From Paracoccaceae bacterium (GTDB lineage: Bacteria > Pseudomonadota > Alphaproteobacteria > Rhodobacterales > Rhodobacteraceae), in assembly GCA_022843025.1 (NCBI GenBank), contig JALHOL010000002.1, positions 186,001-250,000 of the forward strand: DNA of 64,000 nucleotides, given 5' to 3'. Positions within the stretch are counted from its first letter, which is position 1, and the number at the start of each line of letters is the position of its first letter. Shown here in pieces: positions 8,094-16,774 of the stretch. The position numbers were made by a program, and so were the translations under genes. The notes below the pieces were generated by a model. It searched no databases, was not told where the DNA came from, and was given only the letters and a program-made list of their open reading frames with translations.

Positions 8094-9409
8094 CACTTCC
8101 ATGTCTTCAGGGTGTTGACGAAATCCCCGACGCAAGCCCCTTGATCAAGGCCCTTCTCAATTGCCGCGCGGAAATGGATCCCGCCGTAAAGCCTTGAAAT
8201 TCCGGCCTCATTCGCTGCCGTCCAGAAATCCGGGAAATCGCGCGCCGCCAGCCCGTCATCGACATGCGTGCTGTCGGTAAAGGCGAACCCTTCGCCGAAC
8301 ACCTGCGTCAAAACCTGCGCCACCGCGCCCGACTGCGTGGAATGGCCTGACGGATATTCCGGGAAAGGCGGGGTGTTCAACAGCGGTTCCCATTTCGGGT
8401 CGATCACCCGGCGGATATAGGTAACAGGCCGCAGCAGATCATAGCGATACTTGTCGCGCCAGTTCACGATAAACCCGTCCGACACCGCAATCCCCAACCG
8501 CACCAGCGCATCCACTTGGTGCTCGACCGGGCGCTGATCGCGCGCCGCGATCTGGAACAGGATCGCCACCCAATGCCCGGGCGGCGTCGGCGACAGCATC
8601 GGATCATCCGACCAGAACCGCGCAATAAGCTTCTGCTCATCCGTCAAGCCCTTGGAGGTGTCATAAACCTCCATCGCCTCGATAAAGAAGGGCGAGGCAG
8701 GGTCCTCGGAATATGCGGGCGGCGGCGGCAGCGCGCAGGCCTCGCCATCAGGCAGGACCATCGGGCGGTTCTTGCCCCAGTTGGGCAGAAGCGGGGCCTG
8801 CTGCAACTGGATCAGGTTGGTGGGCACCCAATCCTGCGGCTCGCCCCCCAGCGTGTAGGTCATTGGAAAACCCATGTTTTCCACCACCGCCCCGCCATCA
8901 TCCGCCGAGGCTGCAATCACATGTTCCGCAACCGCAAGACCATAGGCCGCCGATCGTTCCAGCGTTTCGGCATCCACGCCCTCGGCCACCTTTGCCGCCA
9001 GCATAGCATTCAGCGCAGCCTTGGCCCGCTGCCCGGTCGGCCCGGTATTGGCGAAATAGACATCCACCGCCCGCGCCATCGCGGCGTTCAGAACCACGTC
9101 ATCAGCATAGCTCTGCGCCGGATCGCGCGCAGGCACCGGCCCCAACCATGTCAACTGCCCGGCCAAAGTCTGTAACTCGGGCGAACCAGAGGCCGTCGCC
9201 TCATAGGCGATGATCGCGGTATAGCCAAAGGACCGGCTGGCCACCGGCGGGGTCTGGGTGGGCGTGTGGCGCACCAGTTCCAGGATCATGCGGTACCAGT
9301 TGCTCAACACCTCGGCCCGCTGATCCGCCGCACCTCCGGCCGATACAGGCGTCCCACCCAAGCAGGCGGTTACTGCAAGGGCCGCATAAAGGCCTTTGAA
9401 TATGTTCAT
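8093..9409 (-). CDS. Secreted vanadium-dependent haloperoxidase-like (PAP2 superfamily) protein
   Basis: The 438-residue protein starts with a signal peptide (MNIFKGLYAALAVTACLGGTPVSAG). Three phosphate/vanadate-binding motifs of the vanadium haloperoxidase / acid phosphatase superfamily are visible: K320-x6-R327-P328 (KYRYDLLRP), the PSGH motif at 353-356 in EYPSGHSTQS, and SR at 405-406 followed by His412 (SRLYGGIH). Enzymes of this class oxidise halides with H2O2, or act as phosphatases; the sequence alone does not decide. It is coupled by a 1-base overlap to the FG-GAP protein gene. Its promoter should lie in 9410-9504. Confidence 0.88.
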   Translation of the reverse strand: MNIFKGLYAALAVTACLGGTPVSAGGAADQRAEVLSNWYRMILELVRHTPTQTPPVASRSFGYTAIIAYEATASGSPELQTLAGQLTWLGPVPARDPAQSYADDVVLNAAMARAVDVYFANTGPTGQRAKAALNAMLAAKVAEGVDAETLERSAAYGLAVAEHVIAASADDGGAVVENMGFPMTYTLGGEPQDWVPTNLIQLQQAPLLPNWGKNRPMVLPDGEACALPPPPAYSEDPASPFFIEAMEVYDTSKGLTDEQKLIARFWSDDPMLSPTPPGHWVAILFQIAARDQRPVEHQVDALVRLGIAVSDGFIVNWRDKYRYDLLRPVTYIRRVIDPKWEPLLNTPPFPEYPSGHSTQSGAVAQVLTQVFGEGFAFTDSTHVDDGLAARDFPDFWTAANEAGISRLYGGIHFRAAIEKGLDQGACVGDFVNTLKTWK

Positions 9410-9504
9410 CTTTCCCCCGATCCCAACCGCGCCTTACCAGCGTCTTGCGGTAACCGAAGCACGATCCGCAGGACAAAAGCAAGCCCGGTGCGGCGACCCT
9501 TGTC

Positions 9505-10863
9505 CTAGTGCGGCTCACCCTGAACCGCCTGCCTCCACGCGCCCGCATAGGGCACAAGCGCCGGGTCCGGCAAGACAGCCTCCACCTCAACCACAGGCCG
9601 CGCACCCTGCCCAAACAGCATCGCCGCCCCCAGCGCCGTGCCCGTCCGCGCAGCCGAGGCTTGGACGGGCCGCCCCGTTACCGTGGCCAGCATCCGCAGA
9701 AAATGCGCATTTCCACAGAACGGCCCTTCGATCAAGCTCGGCCCCGCCGCACCGATCATGGACAGGCATTCCGCCGTCATCAGCGCCAGATAATAGCCAA
9801 GCGCCACCGCTCGTTCGCCCGCATCCTCGGGCGCCACCGTCCAGCGGTGGCTGCGCCCCGGAAACGGCCCGCTGTCGCCAACCACGGCTGGCAGCAGCAT
9901 GCCCCCCCGCCCCTGCACCCGCTCGGCGTCCTGGGCGTCGCCTGCACCGGTCGATCCATCGCGGATCAGATCAAACTCCCGCCCGCCCATGAACCGGGCC
10001 GAAGGCACCGCCTCGCCAAACGCGCTGACATTTACCAGCGTGTCCCGCGCCGGATCAAGCATCACCGCAGCCCCGCCAATGGCCATGGAGATGACCCAAG
10101 TCCCTGTGGAGACAACAGAAAACGGCGCCTTCCGCGCCAGAAGATGCGGCAGAAGCGAAGCGTTGGAATCGTGGATCCCCACCAGAACTGGCACCGCACC
10201 GATCCCCAGATCGGCCTGCAAGCCGGGGCGCAACAGCCCCAAAACCTCCCCCGGACGGCGCGCCGGGGCCATCTTCCCCGCCAGCCCCAGCCGATCCACC
10301 AGCGGTGACCACTCCCCCCGCCACGGGTTCCACAAATCGGTATGGCAGCCCAGCGACGACAGATCCGATGCCGCCTCACCCGTCAGCCGGTAACCCCAAT
10401 ACTGCGGCCACGTCACCACCTGCGCCACCCGGTCGCGCAGGCCCAGGTCCTGCGCCAGCATCCAATGCAGTTGCGCACCAAGGTTCAACCCCATCGGCAG
10501 GGCGGGGCTTCCCGTCTGGGAAAACGGCGGTCGGATCGCGTCATACTCGGCGCGCATCGCATCCGGCCCGGTATGCTCATAGTCCAGCACAGGCGCGGCC
10601 AGCCCCCCATCGGGGCCCAGCAGCGCGGCGCAAGCCCCGTGGGTGGTCACCACAATCCCCTCCACCCGCGTATCCGCCGCCAGCCGCCGCAACGCGGCGG
10701 AGAGAAACGCCCACTGCCCCGCCACATCGAAATGCGGCCAAGGCGGGCCGGGGATCACGGCATTGGGCTGCGTTTCCACCGCAACTTCGGCCCCCAGCGA
10801 CAGGTCCACCAGCGCGACCTTCAGATTGGTCTTGCCAATATCGATGACGGCGACGGTCTGCAT
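9505..10863 (-). CDS. rhaK: L-rhamnulose kinase, FGGY family (RhaK)
   Basis: The protein has 452 residues, with the FGGY kinase opening VAVIDIGKTNLKVALVD (phosphate-1 loop), the TTHGACAALLG stretch, the nucleotide-binding segment STGTWVISMAIGG and a late TGTALGAAMLFG. It would phosphorylate L-rhamnulose at O1 with ATP in the cytoplasm. It is the last gene of the minus-strand rhamnose operon, starting 3 bases after the mutarotase stop. The order of the operon (regulator, binding protein, ATPase, two permeases, mutarotase, kinase) is that of rhizobial rhaRSTPQUK, in which the kinase is also needed for transport. Confidence in substrate comes from this context. Confidence 0.88.
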   Translation of the reverse strand: MQTVAVIDIGKTNLKVALVDLSLGAEVAVETQPNAVIPGPPWPHFDVAGQWAFLSAALRRLAADTRVEGIVVTTHGACAALLGPDGGLAAPVLDYEHTGPDAMRAEYDAIRPPFSQTGSPALPMGLNLGAQLHWMLAQDLGLRDRVAQVVTWPQYWGYRLTGEAASDLSSLGCHTDLWNPWRGEWSPLVDRLGLAGKMAPARRPGEVLGLLRPGLQADLGIGAVPVLVGIHDSNASLLPHLLARKAPFSVVSTGTWVISMAIGGAAVMLDPARDTLVNVSAFGEAVPSARFMGGREFDLIRDGSTGAGDAQDAERVQGRGGMLLPAVVGDSGPFPGRSHRWTVAPEDAGERAVALGYYLALMTAECLSMIGAAGPSLIEGPFCGNAHFLRMLATVTGRPVQASAARTGTALGAAMLFGQGARPVVEVEAVLPDPALVPYAGAWRQAVQGEPH

Positions 10864-10866
10864 GGC

Positions 10867-11184
10867 CTAGGGCATGTGAAAGACGGTAACCAGCGGCACC
10901 GCCACAGGTTCATTGTCGGGCTTGGTTTCCATGACATCGGCCATATGCGCCCACCAGCGCTGCATCACCGGATGCAGGGGCAGATCAGCCATCCCATGAT
11001 CCCCGCGCCGCCACAGCACACCGAACAAATGCCCAGTCTCGCGGTCCAGATGGATGGAATAATCCTCCACTCCCGCCTCTTTCAGCAGGTCCACCAGTTC
11101 CGGCCATATCTCATCATGGCGCTTGCGATACTCGGCCTCCATGCCGGGGTTCAGCCGCATGCGAAAGGCGAATTTCTCCATCAT
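10867..11184 (-). CDS. rhaU: L-rhamnose mutarotase (RhaU/RhaM)
   Basis: From the tandem ATGATG at 11184-11179 the protein has 105 residues (104 from the second ATG), the length of E. coli RhaM. The family pattern is clear: [61 protein letters not shown] and the ending VFHMP. It interconverts alpha and beta pyranose forms of L-rhamnose. The start overlaps the stop of the permease gene by 4 bases and GGGGGA lies just ahead. A longer upstream frame (to 11445) runs inside the permease gene and was discarded. Confidence 0.93.
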   Translation of the reverse strand: MMEKFAFRMRLNPGMEAEYRKRHDEIWPELVDLLKEAGVEDYSIHLDRETGHLFGVLWRRGDHGMADLPLHPVMQRWWAHMADVMETKPDNEPVAVPLVTVFHMP

Positions 11185-12161
11185 TTCCCCCGCAACAGGC
11201 GCGGCAGCGCGATCACCCCGATCAGCAGCACGCCCAGAAAAACCGACATCACAATCCCCGGCACGTTCAAAAGGCCAAAGCCGAATGTCACCATCCCCAT
11301 GATGATGGCCGCGAGCACCACCCCCGGGATCGTCCCCGATCCGCCCAGAATGTTCACCCCGCCCAGCACCACCATCGTCACCACCTCCAACTCCCACCCC
11401 GTCGCGATGGAGGGGCGGGTAGAGCCAAGGCGCGAAGTGAGGCACACTGCCGCCACCCCGCTCATCACACCGGTCAGCAGAAACAGGATGAACCGAACGC
11501 GCTGCACCCTGATACCCGAAAACTGCGCGGCGGTGGCGTTGTTGCCGATGGCATAGACCGCGCGGCCAAAGGTGGATCGATGCAGGACCGCCCAGTAAAT
11601 CAGCGCAAAGATGGCGAACAGGACCAGCTCAAAGGAGATCACCCACCACACGTACCCCTGCCCAAAGAAAGCGAATTCCGGCGGATAGCCGTTGAACGCC
11701 TGATCCCCCAGCACGATGAAAGCGATGCCGCGAAACAGGCTCATGGTGCCAATGGTCACGACGATCGAAGGCAGGCCCATCCCTGCCACAAGAAACCCGT
11801 TCACCGCCCCGCAGATCAGCCCCGTGCCGATGCCCACAAGCACAATCACCGGCACCCCCGCCCCCGCCGTCATGGCCAGCCCCATCGCGGTCGATGCCAG
11901 CGCGATGATCGAGGCGACGGACAGATCAATCTCCCCCGCGACGATCAGCATGGCCATGGCAAAGGCGATCATCGCCTTTTCGGTAAAGTTGAAAGTCGCG
12001 TCCGACAGGTTCCAGGCATTCAGGAAATAGGGCGACAGGAAGGTGTTCCCGATGAACACCGCCACCGCCACCACCAGAAGGATCGTCTCCCAACTCCGCA
12101 ATGCGCGGCGCAGCGGGGAATGCAACCGGTCAACAACGATCCGGGGCGCGGGCGCGGTCAT
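11181..12161 (-). CDS. rhaQ: Rhamnose ABC transporter permease (RhaQ)
   Basis: This 326-residue membrane protein has about eight to ten hydrophobic segments. It carries the BPD_transp_2 signatures of sugar permeases ([15 protein letters not shown] near residue 85, [24 protein letters not shown] near 275). It forms half of the inner-membrane channel, with RhaP, energised by RhaT and fed by RhaS. It overlaps the end of rhaP by 4 bases. Assignment as RhaQ rather than RhaP follows gene order; the two paralogues are similar in kind. Confidence 0.88.
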   Translation of the reverse strand: MTAPAPRIVVDRLHSPLRRALRSWETILLVVAVAVFIGNTFLSPYFLNAWNLSDATFNFTEKAMIAFAMAMLIVAGEIDLSVASIIALASTAMGLAMTAGAGVPVIVLVGIGTGLICGAVNGFLVAGMGLPSIVVTIGTMSLFRGIAFIVLGDQAFNGYPPEFAFFGQGYVWWVISFELVLFAIFALIYWAVLHRSTFGRAVYAIGNNATAAQFSGIRVQRVRFILFLLTGVMSGVAAVCLTSRLGSTRPSIATGWELEVVTMVVLGGVNILGGSGTIPGVVLAAIIMGMVTFGFGLLNVPGIVMSVFLGVLLIGVIALPRLLRGK

Positions 12162-13123
12162 TGTGCGGCCTCCCGCAGGAGCAGGCGGCCCTTGGGGCGC
12201 GATTGCGCCGCGTTAAAGGCCACAGCAAGGATGATCGCCATACCCGAAATCGCCATCTGCCAGAATGGCGATGTGCCCACCACCGGCAGCGCGTTCTTGA
12301 TCACCCCCAGGAACAAAGCCCCCAACATTGCCCCCCAGATACTGCCCGAACCGCCTGCAATCGCGATGCCGCCAATCACGCAGGCCGCCACCACATCCAG
12401 TTCAAACCCGCCCGCCACATCGACATAGGCCACGGCATAGCGCGCCACCCAAAGGTATCCGGTAAACCCCGCCAGCGCGCCGGAAATGACAAAAGCCCAG
12501 AACTGCGTGCGCCCCACATCAATGCCCGCATAAACGGCAGCATGGGCATTGCCGCCCACCGCATAGAACGCCCGGCCCAGCGCCGTGCGCGTCAGCACCA
12601 CCGCAAAGATTAAGACGGTGGCAATGGCGATCCAGCTCATCACCGGCAGGCCAAGCACCACCAGACGCGGCAGCGCCTTGAACCCGTCGGTCATTTCATG
12701 GGCGTTCACCCATTTGCCTTCGGTCATCAGAAAGATGGTGCCGCGATAGATGGTCATGGTGCCCAGCGTCACGACGATGGATGGGATGCCCAGCTTCCAC
12801 ACCAACACCCCGTTCACCGCCCCCAGCAGCGCCCCTAGCACGATCACCGCGCACAGGATCAACGGCAGCGGAACCCCTGCCCCGTTCAACAGCGCCGCGA
12901 CCATACCGGTCAGCGCCAGATTGGCCGCCACGCTCAGATCAATGCACTTGGTCAAGATAACGATCATCTGCCCGATGGCCAACAGCATCAGGGGCGCCGT
13001 GTCATTGAACACATTGGCCAGATTGCCGGGCATGACAAAGGCAGGAAAGCGGGTGGAGATGATGCCAACAGAGACCAGGATCGCAAGCGCCAGCAGGGCC
13101 TCACGGCTTTTCAGAATGGTCAT
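12158..13123 (-). CDS. rhaP: Rhamnose ABC transporter permease (RhaP)
   Basis: With the start at 13123 (MTILKSREALLALAILVSVGI) the protein has 321 residues. The permease signature KCIDLSVAANLALTGM and the IGGIAIAGGSGSIWGAMLGALFLGVI segment are present. A longer frame starts at 13180, but that start lies inside a palindromic element, and its extra 19 residues look unlike a permease N-terminus. The 76-bp space to the ATPase gene, filled by two perfect palindromes, is unusual in an operon otherwise packed with 4-bp overlaps. It pairs with RhaQ to form the transport channel. Confidence 0.88.
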   Translation of the reverse strand: MTILKSREALLALAILVSVGIISTRFPAFVMPGNLANVFNDTAPLMLLAIGQMIVILTKCIDLSVAANLALTGMVAALLNGAGVPLPLILCAVIVLGALLGAVNGVLVWKLGIPSIVVTLGTMTIYRGTIFLMTEGKWVNAHEMTDGFKALPRLVVLGLPVMSWIAIATVLIFAVVLTRTALGRAFYAVGGNAHAAVYAGIDVGRTQFWAFVISGALAGFTGYLWVARYAVAYVDVAGGFELDVVAACVIGGIAIAGGSGSIWGAMLGALFLGVIKNALPVVGTSPFWQMAISGMAIILAVAFNAAQSRPKGRLLLREAAQ

Positions 13124-13144
13124 TGCAACGGCCCCCGCCCGATC

Positions 13145-13188
13145 CAAATTTGTTGGAACAAATTTGCAAAATTCTTCCAAGAATTTTG
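13145..13188. repeat. Two adjacent perfect palindromes between rhaT and rhaP
   Basis: Positions 13145-13166 have arms CAAATTTGTT/AACAAATTTG around GG. Positions 13167-13188 have arms CAAAATTCTT/AAGAATTTTG around CC. Both are perfect with 10-bp arms and touch each other. Their AT-richness contrasts sharply with the GC-rich surroundings. No T run follows, so they look like a dispersed palindromic element or an mRNA processing/stability element rather than a terminator. Confidence 0.85.
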
Positions 13189-13199
13189 GGTGCCCCAGA

Positions 13200-14696
13200 T
13201 CATGCCGCCACCGCCAATCCTGCCGCCGCGCGCACCAGTGCCTCGGGCGTCATCCTGTCGCCTGCTACCTCATCCACGATCCGCCCTTCGCGCATCACGA
13301 TCACCCGGTCCGACATGCCCAGCACCTCGGGGATCTCTGACGACACCATGATGATCGCCAAGCCCTGCGCCGCCAGTTCCGCCATAAAGGCATGCACCGC
13401 CGCCTTGGATCCGATGTCGATCCCCTTGGTGGGTTCATCCAGAATGATGACCCGCGGTTTGGTGGCCAGCCATTTGGCGATGACCACCTTCTGCTGATTG
13501 CCACCCGACAGCAGCCCCACATCCTGATCCAGCGCCGCCGCGCGCAGGTCCAGCCGTTGGGTATAATCTCGCGCCAGCGTCAGTTCCTCCGCCATCCGCA
13601 AAAACCCTGCCCGGCTTACCGCGCCCAGCGACGGCAGGGTGACATTCTGAAAGATCGGCAAGCCCTTCACCGCGCCCTGCCGACCGCGATCTTCGGGCAC
13701 ATAGACGATGCCCGCCTCGATCGCCTCGGATGTAGACCGGATCACGCGCACCTGATCGTCGATCCGGCAGGCCCCTTTCGACGGGGTGGTAATGCCGAAG
13801 AGCGCCTGCATCACCTCGGATCGGCCTGCACCGACAAGGCCGTAAAAGCCAAGGATTTCGCCGCGATGCAGGGTGAAACCGATATCGGCGAATTCAGTCG
13901 GGTGGCTGTAGCCCGACACCGTCAACACCGGCGGGCCGATATTGTGATCGCGCGCAGGGAATATCTGATCGACCGACCGACCCACCATCATCTGTACCAG
14001 CTGGCCTTCGGTCACCTCGGCCATGCGGCCTTCGCCCACGAATTGCCCGTCGCGGAACACGGTGTATCGGTCGGCGATGCGGAACACCTCGTCGAACTTG
14101 TGGCTGATAAACAGGATCGCTTTACCCTGCGCCTTGAGCGTTTCAACCAGTTCGTAAAGCTCGTGAATTTCCTTGTGGCTCAGCGCGGCCGTGGGTTCAT
14201 CAAGGATCACAACCCGCGCCTCGATCGACAGCGCCCGCGCAATTGCCACCATGTGGCGCGAGGCGATGCCCAGATCGCCCAAGCGCTGATCCGGGTCCAG
14301 CTTGGCACCGATTTCTGCCAGCAACCGCGCTGCACCCGCGCGCATGGCGCGGCGGTCGATCAGGCCCCAGCCTGTGCGCGGCGCATGGCCCAGCCAGATG
14401 TTCTCGGCCACCGACAATTCATCAAACAACACCGTTTCCTGATGGATCGCCGTCACTCCGGCCTTGGCCGCAGCATCGGCGCTGGCAAGGCGGGTCTCGC
14501 GTCCGTCAATTTCAATGGTGCCTTCCTCGGGTTGATAAATCCCGGTCAACACCTTCACGATGGTGGATTTCCCCGCGCCGTTCTCGCCGATCAGGGCAGT
14601 CACCTGGCCCGGATACAGATCAAGCTGCACGCCCGACAGCGCCTTGACGCCCGGGAATGACTTGGAAATGCCGCGCAGACGCAGGACGGGGTTCAT
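13200..14696 (-). CDS. rhaT: Rhamnose ABC transporter ATP-binding protein (RhaT)
   Basis: The 498-residue protein is a tandem ATPase of the sugar importer type. The first half has a full Walker A (GENGAGKSTIVKVL, about 37-50), a Q-loop and Walker B (VVILDEPTAAL). The second half has a degenerate Walker A (GLVGAGRSEVMQALFG), the signature LLSGGNQQKVVIAKWL and Walker B VIILDEPTKGID, as is normal for this subfamily. It powers rhamnose import with RhaP and RhaQ. This is an ABC ATPase, unrelated to the E. coli H+ symporter also called RhaT. It lies downstream of a hairpin that separates it from the binding-protein gene. Confidence 0.92.
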   Translation of the reverse strand: MNPVLRLRGISKSFPGVKALSGVQLDLYPGQVTALIGENGAGKSTIVKVLTGIYQPEEGTIEIDGRETRLASADAAAKAGVTAIHQETVLFDELSVAENIWLGHAPRTGWGLIDRRAMRAGAARLLAEIGAKLDPDQRLGDLGIASRHMVAIARALSIEARVVILDEPTAALSHKEIHELYELVETLKAQGKAILFISHKFDEVFRIADRYTVFRDGQFVGEGRMAEVTEGQLVQMMVGRSVDQIFPARDHNIGPPVLTVSGYSHPTEFADIGFTLHRGEILGFYGLVGAGRSEVMQALFGITTPSKGACRIDDQVRVIRSTSEAIEAGIVYVPEDRGRQGAVKGLPIFQNVTLPSLGAVSRAGFLRMAEELTLARDYTQRLDLRAAALDQDVGLLSGGNQQKVVIAKWLATKPRVIILDEPTKGIDIGSKAAVHAFMAELAAQGLAIIMVSSEIPEVLGMSDRVIVMREGRIVDEVAGDRMTPEALVRAAAGLAVAA

Positions 14697-14710
14697 CAGG
14701 TTCTCTCAGG

Positions 14711-14750
14711 GGAAAAAGGGGCCCCGGGCAGGGCAATATCCGCCCGGGGC
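14711..14750 (-). terminator. Hairpin with T run after rhaS (attenuating terminator)
   Basis: Read on the minus strand, GCCCCGGGC (14750-14742) pairs with GCCCGGGGC (14729-14721) and is followed by CCCTTTTTCCCC. It lies between the binding-protein gene and the ATPase gene, so it probably lowers expression of the membrane components relative to RhaS. Confidence 0.75.
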
Positions 14751-14758
14751 AATGCCGA

Positions 14759-15751
14759 TCAGAAGATCGATTTGAACTGGTCGATATTCGACGCGTCATA
14801 GGTGAACGGGTCGGACATGGCGGCCTCGTTGCCATCGTCCAGCTTGGCCGCGCCCATGCGGCCCATGCCGATTTCCGCGCCCGGCTCGGCCTTGGCGTTG
14901 CCCTTGACGAGGTTGTAGGAAATCATCGTCGCAGCATAGCCCAGGTCGATGGGGTTCCAGATCGCGAAGGATTTGGTCGCGCCCGACGCCACAGCCCCGG
15001 CCATTTCCGACGGCAGACCAAGGCCCGTCACATTGATCTCACCAATCTTGCCCGCATCCGTTACCGCCTGGCTGGCGGCAAGGATACCTACCGTCGTCGG
15101 CGCGATGATTGCTTTCAGGTTGGGATAGGTCGCCATCAGGCCCTGCGCTTCGCGATAGGATTTGTCGGCAAGGTCATCACCATAGACGGTGGCGACAAGG
15201 TTGATGCCCGGATAGTTCGGCAGCACCTTCGTCGCTTCTTCGATCCAGATATTCTGGTTCGTCGCGGTGGCCGAGGCCGACAGGATTGCCACTTCGCCGC
15301 CTTCGGGCAGGTGATCGGCCGCCAGCTTGATGATCGTGTTACCGATCAGTGCGTTGGACGACGGGTTGAGGTGCATCATGCGGCCTTCCGCCGCGACGCC
15401 CGAATCCCACGAAATGACGGTGATCCCCCGTTCCATCGCCTTTTGCAGCGTCGGAACCAGCGCGTCCTTGTCATTGGCCGAAACCGCGATGGCGTTTACG
15501 CCCTGCGCGATCAGGCTGTTGATCACCTCGATCTGGCCTTCCGCCGTGGTGTCGGTCGGGCCGGTGTAGATGATCTCCACATCCCCCAGTTCAGCCGCAG
15601 CCTCTTCGGCGCCCTTGGCGGCGGCTTCAAAGAAGCCGATGCCCAGCGCCTTGACGACGATGGCGATCTTTACATCCTGCGCCGCAGCCGATTGCGCCAT
15701 CAGCGCGGTCGCAACCGCTGCCGTGGCCAGTGCCTTTTTCCAGATGCTCAT
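14759..15751 (-). CDS. rhaS: Rhamnose ABC transporter substrate-binding protein (RhaS)
   Basis: From the ATG at 15751, preceded by GGGAGG, the protein has 330 residues. A Sec signal peptide (MSIWKKALATAAVATALMAQSAAAQ) is followed by a periplasmic-binding fold of the ribose-binding type: DVKIAIVVKALGIGFFEAAAKGAEEAA, AIAVSANDKDALVPTLQKAMERGITVISWDS, and IIAPTTVGILAASQAV. It captures L-rhamnose in the periplasm for RhaPQT. A longer frame to 15784 would overlap the regulator's stop and precede the signal peptide, so it was not used. This is the rhizobial RhaS; it is not the E. coli regulator of the same name. Confidence 0.9.
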   Translation of the reverse strand: MSIWKKALATAAVATALMAQSAAAQDVKIAIVVKALGIGFFEAAAKGAEEAAAELGDVEIIYTGPTDTTAEGQIEVINSLIAQGVNAIAVSANDKDALVPTLQKAMERGITVISWDSGVAAEGRMMHLNPSSNALIGNTIIKLAADHLPEGGEVAILSASATATNQNIWIEEATKVLPNYPGINLVATVYGDDLADKSYREAQGLMATYPNLKAIIAPTTVGILAASQAVTDAGKIGEINVTGLGLPSEMAGAVASGATKSFAIWNPIDLGYAATMISYNLVKGNAKAEPGAEIGMGRMGAAKLDDGNEAAMSDPFTYDASNIDQFKSIF

Positions 15752-15783
15752 GTTTTCCTCCCTATGAGCCGCTTCTTTTCGCA

Positions 15784-16596
15784 TCAGGCGTCGCCTGCGC
15801 GCTCCTCCGTCTTGTCTGCGGCGCCGACGCGCGCCACGATCAGCCTGACCTCGGCCGCCTCCAGCATGGCGGCGTCGCGGTCGGTGATGCCTTCATCGGT
15901 GATGACCGTGCTGATCCGCTTCAGCGGGCACAGCAGCAGGCTGGACCGCGCGGCGAATTTCGTGCTGTCGGCCAGCACCACAAGTTCATCTGCTTGTCCG
16001 ATCAGTTTCTGTTCGGCCTGCACCAGCAGCGGGTCCCCCTCCATCAGGCCCAGCGGGCCAAGGCCCCGGCACCCCATGAACATGCGGGTGGCATAGAAAT
16101 GGCGGCTGCCATCTTCATCAAATGGCGACAGGATGATGTTCTGTTCACGATAGATCGCACCTGCCGGGAGCAAGACCGTGTTCTTGGAATGGCGCAGCAA
16201 ATGTTCAGCAATCGGAAAGCTGTTGGTGAACACCTGACACCGCTTCGCACTCAGCGGGTGGACCATCTGGAAGGTCGTCGTGCCACCATTGACGATGATC
16301 GCATCGCCATCCGCGCACAGCTCCACCGCTGCGCGCGCAATCGCGCGCTTCTCGGCCAGACGGATCCCTTCGTTCACGCTGAAAGGGCGCGCGTTGATGC
16401 CCACATATTGCGGCGGCGCGATGGATTCCGCCCCGCCCCGGACCCGGCGCAAGCGCTTTTGCACATGCAGCGCAGCGATATCGCGGCGGATCGTGGCCTC
16501 GGACGCACCCGTCAGCGTGACCAGATCGGCGACGGTCACCACGGGGCGCCCTTCTATGGCTGATAGAATGATCCTGTGCCGTTCGCTTTCGTGCAT
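15784..16596 (-). CDS. rhaR: DeoR family regulator of rhamnose genes (RhaR)
   Basis: From the ATG at 16596, preceded by GGGGAGGA, the protein has 270 residues. It has a DeoR-type helix-turn-helix (about 5-55: ERHRIILSAIEGRPVVTVADLVTLTGASEATIRRDIAALH) and a sugar-phosphate-sensing domain with AIIVNGGTTTFQMVHPL, MFMGCRGLGPLGLMEGDPLLVQAEQKLI and VVLADSTKF. DeoR proteins usually repress until a phosphorylated sugar binds, here presumably an L-rhamnose intermediate. It heads the minus-strand operon and is divergent from rhaD. The shared 178-bp region carries four copies of a heptamer that is its probable operator. Confidence 0.9.
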   Translation of the reverse strand: MHESERHRIILSAIEGRPVVTVADLVTLTGASEATIRRDIAALHVQKRLRRVRGGAESIAPPQYVGINARPFSVNEGIRLAEKRAIARAAVELCADGDAIIVNGGTTTFQMVHPLSAKRCQVFTNSFPIAEHLLRHSKNTVLLPAGAIYREQNIILSPFDEDGSRHFYATRMFMGCRGLGPLGLMEGDPLLVQAEQKLIGQADELVVLADSTKFAARSSLLLCPLKRISTVITDEGITDRDAAMLEAAEVRLIVARVGAADKTEERAGDA

Positions 16597-16639
16597 TGCG
16601 TCCTCCCCTTGGCAAACAGTTTCCACTGGAATCGCTCAC

Positions 16640-16712
16640 TGTCAATCATTTTCAATCACAGAAATTCATTCTGCGATGCAGCATGATTGAACTTGATCGT
16701 TTATGATTGACA
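16640..16712. promoter_or_regulatory. Divergent rha promoter with four-heptamer operator array
   Basis: TCAATCA occurs at 16642-16648 and 16652-16658, and its inverse TGATTGA at 16684-16690 and 16704-16710. Spacings of 10 and 20 bp put copies on the same helix face. The outermost copies each merge into a TTGACA hexamer (minus strand 16645-16640, plus strand 16707-16712) usable as -35 elements of the two divergent promoters. A short inverted repeat CAGAA...TTCTG (16659-16673) lies near the centre. Confidence 0.75.
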
Positions 16713-16774
16713 TTCGCCTATTCCTTGGCACATTTGCCACAAGGGTTACGGCCAGAGCGTCAGGGGGGAAGCAC

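Noticed and set aside
13124-13180. Upstream start (13180) for the RhaP permease
   Set aside because: It lies inside the palindromic element and adds residues unlike a permease N-terminus; 13123 gives the usual start of the family.
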